Source: Zonotrichia leucophrys gambelii (lineage: Eukaryota; Chordata; Aves; Passeriformes; Passerellidae). From it: a stretch of DNA of 64,000 bases. The stretch spans positions 18,540,038 to 18,604,037 of the forward strand of contig NC_088173.1 in NCBI RefSeq assembly GCF_028769735.1, read 5' to 3'. The notes under the pieces were generated by a model. That model did not search any database. It was not told the origin of the DNA and worked only from the letters and a program-made list of their open reading frames with translations. Shown piece by piece: positions 1 through 11,100 of this stretch (position 1 is the stretch's first letter; every line of letters starts with the position of its first letter). A program made the translations under genes and the position numbers.

Positions 1-621
1 AAAAAGTCTGCCCCTTAATTCTGATAAATTCTGGTGCCCTCGGTATAGTATAAAAAAAAAAGGAAAATAAATTCCATCAAAATTCATTTTGAGTGGATTT
101 CAGACAATTCTTTAATGTACAGATTTAAACATAAATAAAATCTAACTTAAGCACCACTAAAGACTAGGCATATGTACACCCAAGAGAAATCTTGGGATTT
201 TGTATGGGGAAAAACATCCTATATCAAGAAAAATATTCACTCTGATTGTTCCAAATCCAGCTGAACACTTATTATTCAGCATGCTATAGTCAAACTTACC
301 TATGTGAATAATAGGTGAGCCCAGTTTTGACTAGAGCAGTAAGACTGTACACAGTGACAGCGACCCTTTTCCCTAATTATAGCCTTCTTTTAGCCATCCC
401 TCTAATCCTGAGTTGGTTTAATTTCTTGCTGGTTTTGAAACTGCTAGTTTCCCAACCATCTTAATACAGATCACAGTTTTGCTCTTCATTTGTTTATGAG
501 TGATATTTTATTTTTTTATCTACTGCAGATAAAGAATGCTAGTACAGTGAATTCCATCTTACACCTGCCATGACACTAAAATGTCTCACCAAATTACTTG
601 ACCTGTCAAAGTGCAGGTTAT
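1..621. other. AT-rich non-coding sequence, nothing recognised
   Basis: This stretch is AT-rich and interrupted by stops in all frames. I see no repeat family, RNA gene or exon-like segment in it. An A-run lies near position 51-61. Confidence 0.7.
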
Positions 622-930
622 TGTGGTTTAACTCCAGCTGGCAACTAAGCACCACTTAACCACTTGCTCACTCTCCCCTGGTGGGATTGGGAAGAATAAA
701 ATGGTGTATTGATTTCACCCCTTCCCATGGTGTTCAGCCATCCCCAGGAAAGCAGGGTCCCATTGTGCCTAACAGCTCTCAGAAAGATAAACACTATTGC
801 TCCAAACATCCTTTCTTCCTACATCTTCCCCCTCGTTTATGTGCTGGGCATAATCCCACCGGGTCTGGAACACCCCTTTGGTCAGCTGTTTTTAGCTGTC
901 CTGTCTGTGCCTCCTCCCAACTCCAGTACC
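622..930 (+). mobile_element. Degenerate avian endogenous-retrovirus LTR (solo-LTR remnant)
   Basis: The segment opens with TGTGGTTTAACTCCAG followed by a GGCAACTAAGCACCAC motif, which I recognise from memory as the 5' end of an LTR family common in bird genomes. It continues through blocks resembling the rest of that LTR: a CTTTGGTCAGCTG-like segment near 880-890 and a TCCTCCCAACTCC segment near 910-922. Beyond about 930 the resemblance fades, so the 3' boundary is uncertain and may extend towards 1075. No internal retroviral coding sequence follows, so this is a solo or truncated LTR. The short open frames across it are incidental. No clear target-site duplication was found. The family assignment is from recognition and was not checked by alignment. 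Confidence 0.7.
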
Positions 931-2386
931 AGCAAAACCCATGAAAAAGAGCTCCCAGCACACACAGGTAGGAAGGCTAATACAGCTATCTTTACAACTC
1001 TGCTAATCAGAAATCTGCACCTTGACAATGGGATGGCCACAATGCCAATAGAGAGCAGGGTTAAAAGATCAGATTGATGTCCAACATAAATAAATACTTC
1101 CCATAAAAACATGCTCAAAGGTGGTGTAAAAAAAAATGCGCTCCAAGTATTGCAGCAATAGAACTGCCCAGAACTAAGAATTTTACCCTGTATGTTTCAA
1201 CATCAGCAGCTCCATTTATTGCATGTTAGTGTCTATTGGAGTGGAACTTTATAATTTTATTTAGTCTATGCTAAACAGCAAATGCATGTTGCACTACTGT
1301 AAGTATATTACACTACTGTTAGCTCATCTGACCAATACATGCAGGTAGTTGTGAACAAGAGAACTCTTCCTCCTTAAGGAGACAGGTGCCATTACTTCTT
1401 TTAAGTGCCTAAACCAGCCATATTCTTTGCCTTTTTGAAAGCAGGCTAACCAAAGCTATCCAGTGAAGATACTTGGAAGCAGAAAACTGTGAAAAAAACC
1501 TATTGCTTTATACACAGACCACAGTTACTGTAAGTTATAGCAACCATGGAATAAATCCTGCTCCTGACAGCTGCAGTAGCACCATAAAGAACTTAAAGTA
1601 GAAACTGGACCACTGTCTAGTACCACTGTAATTATGACTGCTAAGTATAAAAGAGAAAGGATTACAAAGCTCAGGTATATTTAAGTTCAGTGATGGTACT
1701 TCAGTTGACGAGAGCTTTTTAATGTATATTCATCTTTCAGCACTTATGATTGGAAAAGAAAACAAAATAATACAAATAACTGGTAAATAATAATACTAAT
1801 AAAACCAGATAAATACTTCATGTACGTTTTCCAGGCCAATATCTAATTCTCTCAGTTTTGTTTCCTTGAACACAGAGGGAACAAAGCAGAACTTTCTTCA
1901 AACTTTTTTGTTATAGAAAAAGTCCAGCCACACAACATAGAATAGTATTAAATACTAAAATTTCAAAAATTTCTTTTCTCTCATTTACAGTGTACAGAGA
2001 CGACGATATATACTCCATTATTTACACAAATATAATTTTTTTGGAGTCCACAAAATCAATTTATCAGAATAAAATAATCCTTCAGGTAGAAAACAATCAA
2101 TAGATACTTTTTAAATTTCTACACAGATCAGTATAGGGCTTTGCTATTGTGGGATTTGTGAGTTTTTTTTACTCAATGAAGTTCAGCAGCAGATTAGAAT
2201 TTTTGTGAGAGTTTTTCTGCATCATGGGACAGTGCTCATTTATACAACCCACAAGTAATATTTTGTTTGTTTCTTTTGGGTAAACTTTTGTGAAAAAACA
2301 TTAAAAACAAAAATAGTTCTCAAAAGAGTTCTCTATAAATCAGGCCAATCAGAATTTTCATTTTCTGAACAAGAATCTTCTAAGCA
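931..2386. other. AT-rich non-coding sequence, possibly 3'-UTR-like on the minus strand
   Basis: No repeat family was recognised. Read on the minus strand, the segment contains a TGTAAATA motif (Pumilio-type) near 2020-2030 and several TTTATT blocks on plus, which are AATAAA on minus. That would suit a 3' UTR downstream of the weak exon candidate at 2387-2585. Such motifs are frequent in AT-rich DNA, so this is only a possibility. Confidence 0.3.
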
Positions 2387-2585
2387 TTAGTACAAATAAG
2401 AACAACCTGCACTTAAGTTTGCCATGCAGGTGAATTTATATTTCTTTTTCATGGCTATAACAGATGAAAAGGATGCAGTTGAGGTAGCAGAAATTCCCTC
2501 TAGGCCAGGAAACATCCTTATGTATGACATACTGGAATTCTCATTTGAAATAACCTGTAAATTATTTCTAAGAAAAGAGAACATA
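2387..2585 (-). other. Weak candidate terminal coding exon
   Basis: On the minus strand an AG at 2587-2586 is preceded by a long pyrimidine-rich tract (complement of about 2588-2625), which resembles a splice acceptor. The downstream frame stays open for 65 codons, starting with ATG at 2584, and ends at a stop near 2387. The peptide is rich in serine and methionine, and I recognise no domain or family in it. An open frame of this length is common by chance, so the acceptor-like context is the only reason to list it. It could equally be intronic or intergenic sequence. Confidence 0.12.
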
Positions 2586-3902
2586 CTAAAAGTGAAATGA
2601 AAAAGTGCAAAAAGTGAAAGTGGAAGGAGGGTCTCTCTTCTAGCAGCTAAGGCATTCAGGTCTATTTATTTTCTAAACCAGCCTTCTTATTTCCAGGAAA
2701 ACAGTCTACAGAATAGTTTGTTACATAAAATGTTATCCCATACCTTCCCCTGAAACAAAATCTCAATTGTTGTGCTTCCTGAGAAGCAAGACCTTTTCTA
2801 TGTTGAGGAGGTGCAATAATTTGGCCTGAAAAAATTGAAGAAGAGTGTCATGTAGTTATTGGATTCTGTTAGGGCTTAAGAAATGCTGAAATACTCTCTC
2901 TACAGCTAAAGAGAAATATTTATACTAATCAAGAAATGATATAAATACTTGAAAATAGCCCTGAGCCATTGTATCAATAAATTTAATATTTCTGAACAAC
3001 AACTTTGGACTTGAAAGCCTAAATCCAACTTTAAAGCACCTAAATCCTTTACTACCTCTAACTTTCAGTCTCACCTCCTGTCACTGAAATTTAGATTAAG
3101 TCAGACAAACTCTGATGACCTGAATAAATACCTTTAAGAATAAGGAACTGTACAATTTTTTAATAAGCAAAAAGAATGCAGAAATCATACATATTATGCT
3201 CCTTTTCTAATATTAAATATGTTGATGACCTCTTCACCATTTGACTGACCTCACTGGTCCAGCTGGCTATGGCCATTTTTAAGTGGAAAGCTTAGTTTCA
3301 TTCGTTCATCCTTTCATCAATGCAGGTTTGTTTATGAACAAACAAAGCCAGAAAAAATAGTGCATGCAGCAAGTGCTGTTTCTATGAACTTCTTTCCAAC
3401 ACTGCAATCAAACATGTTGAGATCACTGTTTCATACACCAATTTACTTCAGAACATGCACCATTTAGACCACATCTTGCTTTTCTAAATGGTCAAGTGTT
3501 GACTTGCACTGTAAATATATGTGCACACACATTCCAAACCAGCATGGCCAGGCCCTGAACACAATGCAATGACCTGGAAATGTACTAGAAATATACCAAA
3601 AAGGAAATTCCACTGTTTGAGAGTGATACCTGTCTTCATTAATGTCTGTCACCATTAGGTGTCTGCAGAATTAGTAAGGACAGTGATGTGTATCCTCTGT
3701 CATCATTCCTTCCCAATTTACAGAGCAGTTCTGACAGAATTTACAATAGAGGTCAAATTATGTCCTCGAACACAGTCCAAGGAGTTATCTCTGCTCATAT
3801 GCAGTGGAGAAGATTTAGCATTTAACTATTTTTTTTCCTTGATGACAGTATAAGTACCAAGAACAAAAGAAAATATATGAACAGCATTACTAAAGCTAAG
3901 TT

Positions 3903-3944
3903 AATTATTCCTGGATCTGTCTCAGATCCGCAGGCTGAATAATT
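3903..3944. repeat. Imperfect stem-loop, about 42 nt
   Basis: The left arm AATTATTC (3903-3910), then CTG and GATCTG (3911-3919), pairs with CAGATC (3923-3928), CAG (3931-3933) and GAATAATT (3937-3944). The loop is TCT. Small bulges on the 3' side lie at 3929-3930 and 3934-3936. The core GGATCTG/CAGATCC is perfect. It is much shorter than a typical microRNA precursor, so its function is unknown. Confidence 0.5.
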
Positions 3945-4651
3945 TTAATGTTGATTCTTACAGTATTTTACTTCATTGTTTTGCTGCTGATGAGTTTATA
4001 GCAGGAGATAAAGTCAGCTCAACAAACTGAGACACCAAAGTCTGGTTACTTTATATCCTAAACTGTTAGTGGGACAAGTTAACATTCCATCTCAGAAATA
4101 GTATTCACATGTCTGATGTTCATCTGCTGCGGCTCTCATTTGCATCTTCATAGCCCAGTTTCAAAATGCCACACCAAAAATACTCAATTTACTCATTTTG
4201 GAGAATAGTGCATCTGAAGAAAAACTGAATTTAAGTTAAGTGAGAGTTGAAGCTACTTCAGTTAACTGAAGAGAATAAATGGCTTGAAAAGAAAGGCCAC
4301 AGATCAAATAAACTCTGCATCTGAGATTTACTAAGGACTGAGAAAACTGTCCTTGGAATGAGATTATATTGATGACTAAAGGGACAAGATCCTGAAAAAA
4401 ATATTGTAGAACAACAAAGGAAACTAACTGTTAAAATATGGGATCAAACATTTCCTACCTTCTAAGGACTATTTAATGATCCTTAGCCAAGAAGTTCTCT
4501 GCTATTAAAAAATTTCTTTCAGAGTAATATATTCTGAAATTTTGGCTGTACCTTTTGGTGTTAAATATTAACTCCTAAGTAATTTTCTAAGAATGCACAA
4601 ATCATACCTAAAGAATAAAATGTAGAATTATTTTGAGAAAGAAAATGTCCT

Positions 4652-4676
4652 CCTGATCAGATCTGGTCTGATCAGG
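4652..4676. repeat. Perfect 10-bp inverted repeat with 5-nt loop
   Basis: The arms CCTGATCAGA (4652-4661) and TCTGATCAGG (4667-4676) are exact reverse complements around the loop TCTGG. Each arm itself contains the palindrome CTGATCAG. No flanking feature explains it. It may be a fortuitous palindrome or a binding site. Confidence 0.8.
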
Positions 4677-5740
4677 TCCTAAGGAAACTGACAAACACTC
4701 TTTATTTTTTGCTGTTTAAAACCAGCCTAATAAAGCAAAAGTAAATATTCCTAGGAAAAAAAGCTCAAGGCTGCACATGTGATCTGGTACAACTTTCTCA
4801 CCAATAAAAAAGTGAGTTTCCTGTACTTGCAATTACTACCTGTGTTAACAAACACTAGACATCCTTGCACAGCCCAAGTGACAGACAAAAACATTAAAAA
4901 AATTAACAAGGCACTGTCATCAATCATTATGCAGGGTAATTGAGAGCAATTTACTTATCTTTCATAAAGAGAATGAAACAAAATAAAGTGAAAATTAAGG
5001 CGGACAGCCAAGCTAGTAAACACTGTGAAACAGCTAAGTAAAAAAGGAAGTTGATTAAAATAAGACATTACAAAAAACAGACCTGAGCTTGACAGGTACA
5101 CAATTTAATTTTAATATTATCTTCAAGAGATTTTCTGAGGGAAAAAACCCAACTTTCCAAAGCATCTGAAGTTTCCAATCCATGCCCTGTTTCAACTTCT
5201 GGTTCCTTGTTCTTAATGTGGCCACTCTTCCTTTTAGAGGTCTGTTCTTATGCATTTCACTACAGGCTTGTCCAGGTATAATCTCTGAATTGACTGAGAC
5301 TACACTTGAGATCACAGAGCAATTTCAAGCAACTATAATCAAAGGAATAGAGATTAGGAAGGAAAGGCAAAGGTATTCTCAACTGCTCCCTCTCCACCCC
5401 AAAAATTCACAAGCTGCTGCATATGGCGCGTAGGTTCAACAAAAGTTCTTATTCAGTAATTTTACCACAAGTTCTTCAGCAGGGCTTCTCCAAACTTGTG
5501 CTGTCATACATGAAAGCAACAAGAGACCCCAAGGGAATCATCACTTTGCCTCTGTGAAAATGAATATAGAAGGAATCGAGAAGGAATATGTTCAGTGCTT
5601 TGGCAATTGCAGGAAAGAACATTTGAATCGCATTTGTGCAAACAGATACACTCACATATTGTTCTGACTTGTCAATATTCATATTTTAGCTACCCTTAAT
5701 GAAGACTATGCAGGTTTTAACAAGAGAGATTTATTTTACT

Positions 5741-5755
5741 TTTTTTTTTTTTTTT
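5741..5755. repeat. Poly-T tract
   Basis: An uninterrupted T run of about 15-17 bases. No recognisable retroposed sequence lies beside it. Confidence 0.85.
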
Positions 5756-6759
5756 AATTCAGTGAAAAAACCTCTACCTGGCTTCTTCTGTCTTTCATAT
5801 CTTCAGATATTCTGCATGGTTGTGTAGTAGCTGCCAGTCTTTAGGAGTTAGGATGAAAGATACCAAAAAACTGGGACACTGCTTCGCAGCACGAAGAGCA
5901 CTGAATCCTGCAGGATGCCATATGCTCCAGGTTCCCATCAGCCCCCAAAGGGCAGCACTTTACAAGTTTGGGCCTCAAAACATTTCATTTCTTACTCATA
6001 CAAGAAGTGAAAGATCAAGTTTACAGAAGATAAATGCTATATATAGTCCTATTTTATGAAATTATATTTTTAAAAACAATAGTTCTTGGCTGAGATTTTT
6101 ATAAGATATCAACATGTTTCATTTATATAGCTTTTATGAAACTCATGTTTATTTAAATGATTGAATTTTTTGGTTACTTTAATATCCTATCTTAGGTGAT
6201 GTAAATTGTATTAATCTCATTGGCAGTTCTCTCATGTCTCTGTCTAGAGACTACCAAATTCCCTGTGAAAGAAGAAAAGCCTTGGCTGAGAAAGTCTTTT
6301 AATATTTATATTAAGGAAAACAATTTGCAAATGTGCTGACGTTTTAATTGGGATTATATTTTCATTTGTTTTTATTTCATTTAAGCAACTATTCAGTGCT
6401 AAAAAATCTTTATAAAGAAATATTTTAAACACATACACTGTCTTCTTGAGACATATACTGTCATTAAAGATGAATGTCAGCAATGTTTCTGTTGTGAGCA
6501 ACAGACAAAGCCTATTTCCATGCTTGCTTTTTCTTCAGACGAAAAAATACAATAAAATTTATTTTATTAAGCATCATCTGCAGCTTACTCAAATATCTAT
6601 GTGCAATGCTTTACTTACCTGAGTTTTACACAAGAACACCATATGACTGATGCAATGTTTTTAAACAACCTTTGGTTTTTCAATTGCATAAGAACTCCTT
6701 CTATCTATAAATATATAAATTACACAAATTTATGACGAATCCGTGGGACAACAAGCTTT

Positions 6760-7500
6760 TCAGGTCACATCACTCATAATTAGAACTAATTAAAATGTGC
6801 CAAAGAAAGGATAGAAATTTATCACTGCTCATTAAACCTGTAAAGACTGTGTTAATTAGATGTCAGACTCAGTAATTCACACAAATATTTGCTGCCAGTC
6901 TAAATTTAGTGAAAAACTAAACACATTTATAGCCACTGCAACAAAAAGGAGATAGGTAATGTTGAATTGAAAGGGTTAAAAGCTTTCTATACTACAAATC
7001 TCATTCTTATACACTTTTTTTTATCTTTAAAACAATATGTGTGAATTCTTCTGCTAATTTTCTCCCAAACTTAAATATTCCTTCGATAAAAGCCAAAGGT
7101 TATGTCCCACCATAATTTTTTAACTTCCTATTTTCAATCATTGCTTACATGAATTGTCATATATTATTTTCCAAGAATTAATTGAAAATCAATATTTACT
7201 AACCATTATTACACTATTGCATCACCTATGTTCTTACTGAAGAACATTATAGTGTTTTATCACTTATTACAACCAGGAAGGGATTCCATTGTGTTGCCCA
7301 GAATTTACAGCCAAAGCCTTCGGTGGATCAACTGATCATCTCAGACGTCAAACCATTTTAATATAAGACACTGAATGCATTGATTAATTTGAAAGCAAAT
7401 CATTAATTCAAGACGTAACAAGTCAGAATGTAATTGCTATTGCAGATTAGCTGCATGTATAACTTGCAACTACAACTTCACTGGACTCGTCATAGGGCTG
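6760..7500. promoter_or_regulatory. Candidate non-coding regulatory element (homeodomain/POU motif cluster)
   Basis: The stretch contains many TAATTA/ATTAAT cores (for example near 6777-6794, 6852-6857, 7383-7390 and 7401-7407). At 7387-7400 it holds ATTTGAAAGCAAAT, one base shorter than the known palindromic octamer-factor element PORE (ATTTGAAATGCAAAT). The sequence is not open in any long frame and shows no repeat family. Dense homeodomain-type sites in repeat-free vertebrate DNA can mark developmental enhancers, but AT-rich sequence gives such motifs by chance. Without cross-species conservation this remains a guess. Confidence 0.2.
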
Positions 7501-7734
7501 CTGGTAATTGGGAAGAGGAGTGTATGTTGATAAAAACTGAGGATTTTGACTTGTGGATTTTGAAAGGAGGAAAAAAATCATCCAGTCCTTTCTCATTTGA
7601 ATAATTCAACTGCCAAAAAAGGATGTTGAGATAAGCACCACTCCCAGGATTAGGACCTAGTTACTTTCGTTAACCTCAAGCCTTCATAAAGCAAGAGAGC
7701 TACAACTAGTTTTAGTTTCAGTCATTAATTTATA

Positions 7735-8105
7735 GTATCATAGAGTCATTTAGGTTGGAAAATACCTCTAAGATCATTGAGTCCAACTTTTAACCCACCA
7801 CTATATTCACCACTAAGCCACATCACTAAATGATACATTTACAAAAGTTTTGGATACTTCCAGGGGTGGTATCTCAACCACTTTCCCAGGCAGCCAGTTC
7901 CTGTGTTGAACAATCCTTTTGGTAGGGAAATTTTTTTCCCTATATCCAAGCTAACCTTCCTCAGGTGCATCTTGAAGTCATTTCCTCTTGACCCATCACT
8001 TGTTAGTGGAAGGTGAGACTGACCCCCACCTTGCTGCAATCTCCTTTCAGCTAGCTGTAGAGCACAAAAAGGTCTCCCCTCAGCCTCCTCTAATTCAGCC
8101 ATATT
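7735..8105 (-). mobile_element. CR1 LINE, 3' end, minus strand
   Basis: Read on plus, it begins with the reverse complement of the CR1 terminus (TCATAGAGTCATTTAGGTTGG at about 7740-7760). It continues through the ATCATTGAGTCCAACTT block to a segment matching the CR1 3' region that reads GGGGAGACC on the minus strand near 8070. This is a 5'-truncated insertion of roughly 370 bp covering the end of the reverse-transcriptase frame and the 3' UTR. The 87-codon open frame on minus (7839-8102) is read-through of this repeat and not a gene. Divergence from the remembered family consensus is moderate, so it is not a very young copy. The subfamily was not determined. Confidence 0.93.
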
Positions 8106-11100
8106 TTATTCTGTCTACTGGTTCAATTAATACTCCAAAAATGTTCTCATCCTGAAAGAAGATGATTTACTTGCCTCCCTCCCCCCATCCTACCCCAAAA
8201 TCCCCACCTAATCAAAACACCCAAAACATTGTGGGTTACTTGGAATATCAAGCTGACACGTTTCAGCAAACCAAATCAGTAAACCAAAAACCAAATAAAA
8301 TTGTGAAGTAATGGTATAATCAGGTTTAAATAACACATCTGTTCCACTCCCCACCCACAAAGTATACTTCTATCTTCCCATCCTTTCCACAACTCTTCCC
8401 TTCATCTGCACTGTGACAGTGACAGATGCTCTTTTTTCAGTTGATTTTAGCTGATTGTTTGTGAGAGGCAAAGCACCCACAGATGTCAGCTGTTGTTTTA
8501 TCAGACTTCCTGAGACAATCAGATAAATTTGGAACAGACAGTGAAAGTTAAACCATGAATGCATTTAGAACAAGGCTAGAAATAGTACAAAACTATTCTT
8601 TCCAATGTGAATACATGATATTCTATCACAGCAGCAACACAATCACATCACCAGTTGAAAAGACACACAGAGAGCTCTCATTTTGTCTGTTATAGTCACA
8701 GCTTTTGTAAACCAAATGACTGTTTGTACCGAGAACCGAACCTCAGTAAAATTGGTACACTGTGAAAGAATGAAAGCAGCCCTTGGTTTGATGATCACCA
8801 CTCAGAGCTCATGGCAGCTGACAAAAGTATTAGCCAGACACAACTTCCAGCACTTGACTTTTCACAGACATTGAAGAAGAATACAGGTCATTTCTAATGC
8901 AATTTGCTTTCAAATAGCATTTGCATTATGGAAGGGAAAAGCAAGAGCAATACTTTTTTTAATGTTTTTCTCTACACCTGAAGCAGAAAGAATTAGAGTC
9001 CTTGGAAATTCATTATATAATGTAAAGGTGTAGCTTTTTTATAACTTTATAGCTCATCCTCTACCAACTGATGCTACAGGATTGCAAGTATCATAACCGC
9101 TTAAATTATGTGGACCTTGTAAAAATTTATTACAAAAACATTAGTAGTACATGCCATTACGGCAAACATGAGTACTGGATAACATAAAAATGTCCTGTTA
9201 GAGAAGAATAAAACTCGGGAGTTCACTCTGAATTTACCTGCAAAAGATAGACTTCAAAAAAAAAAAAAAAAGGTATATGGACTGCATGGTTACTAAATTG
9301 TTTTAAAATCGTTGAAGAGTGGAAAATGCAAACACGAAAAGGAGATTAAAATGCTGAAGACAGTGAATACTGGAGATTTTTTACATGACTGAACAAGAAA
9401 AATCTGCAGGGAACTGCCTGTTGATGATTTCCTTTTCAGAGAGAAAATAGGAGGAGACTTTTCTAGCGAAAGACGTAAATCATAAAAAGCAATTAAATCC
9501 CAAAGGTACCTTGCAGGGGGCATGGCTTTGTCTTAGACCTCTGTGCATCTGTTATCCAAGTTGCAGGGTACTTGTTCTAAAATCTTCAACACACTGAATG
9601 TTCAGATACTGTGTGTCACAGAAATTATGATCTGTAAACTGGTGTACACTGGAAAGGGGGAGAAAATCTTATGCAGAAGAGGCTTGAAAATACTGAGGTG
9701 AGCACACAGGGAGTCATCAGTGAGAACTCAGATCAACTTGATTGCTAAACATCATGAAAGAGTAGCAGATCAAACATGTGCCAGAGGAGTAAAAGATAAA
9801 AAAATGTTTGCCATCAAATAAACTCAAACATGATGTCTTAAAGTATTGGAAATTTTCCAAAAATACTCTGCAATTTTCTGTCACTCTCACTTCTCCCCCT
9901 CTCCCCCCACTAAAGCCTTCAAATCCTATAACATGGTGGAGATAGAGAGAAAGAAACAATCTTGATTTTTTTTGCCTTTTTTAATCAACAGTCGCAAAGT
10001 AGTCAAAACTATCTTTAAACTTTTACCCTTTTATCAAAAGTGTTTTCTTTCAGGAAAATTGTCCTGATATTTCTTACTTGCATCCCCTCATGATCTCTTT
10101 TCTTTCTTAATTTTGTGCTTTACCACACAGACAAGGAGAACTAGAATGATCTTGCTCAGCCTTCTTGTAAAAGAGTATGCCATGAGGCTTTATACACTTT
10201 TTGTAACAATGCAAAAACATGCTCTTTACCTTGTGACGATTTCTTTTTTTTACCTGAAGATTTTGGTCAATGTCTGCATACCATGTTCTCCCATTGCCAA
10301 GAATGAGAGGGAAGCACTAATAAAATATGAGTTTAAAACAATGAAATAAATATAACTAAAACCAAGCTCTGGTCCTACAAAACAAGAAAAGTGCAGATAT
10401 TGCTTAAAACCTTAAAACTTTTAGTAATAATTCATTTTATTTTTTCTGTTTTATTGAAACAGAGACAATAAATCAGGTGGGATTTTTTTTCAGTATTACC
10501 TGTATAATCATTTGCTCTACTTAGTAAGAACAATAAATTTTCATTATCTCATGAGAATACTTGAAGTTTATAAGTGGATTCTTCATTATATATTCCCAAG
10601 CTGAATGACTTAAGTATAAAGCCATTTTCTTATGCTTCAGCTAATGCAAGATAGTAGGCTACAGAATTAAACAAAGAAACAAAACCCCCACAGCAGAAAC
10701 CACAGGAAATCTGCATGACTGCATGTAAAAATAAACATTACACATCCAGATCTAGCTGTGATCCTTTGTATAACCTTCTAGGGTGAACACATGAGAAGTT
10801 CCAGAAGAATTTCTGGAATCATCCTCTGTCCTGCTGTGTCTGCACCAGGTGTCCCTACAGCAGGGCTCAGTCCAGATGGTGATGCACAAACCCAGCCTTG
10901 GGTATTCAGGGGCATCCTCCCTACTTTCTCACTGTCTATTCCATAAAATTGTGGGTGACCCATAACTGAATCTTCCTATATCATGATTCATCCCACAAGG
11001 ATGTTTCTGGAGCTAGGAATACCATCTCCCACTAAGTTTTGCCTGAAAATTATGGCCTCATGATGTGTAGAGATTATGCAGGTCTGCAAGGAGTCATGGG

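Larger units (their letters stand above)
2586..6759. other. Unique-looking AT-rich non-coding DNA
   Basis: No mobile element or gene was recognised here apart from the hairpins and poly-T listed separately. A perfect POU octamer ATTTGCAT lies at 4138-4145. The open frames at 5055-5315, 5182-5433, 5476-5682 and 5820-6059 overlap each other on both strands and resemble nothing I know. Confidence 0.6.

Noticed and set aside
5870..5910. CTGCTTCGCAGCACG string reminiscent of the start of U6 snRNA
   Set aside because: Only about a dozen bases are similar, and the conserved U6 sequence that should follow is absent.
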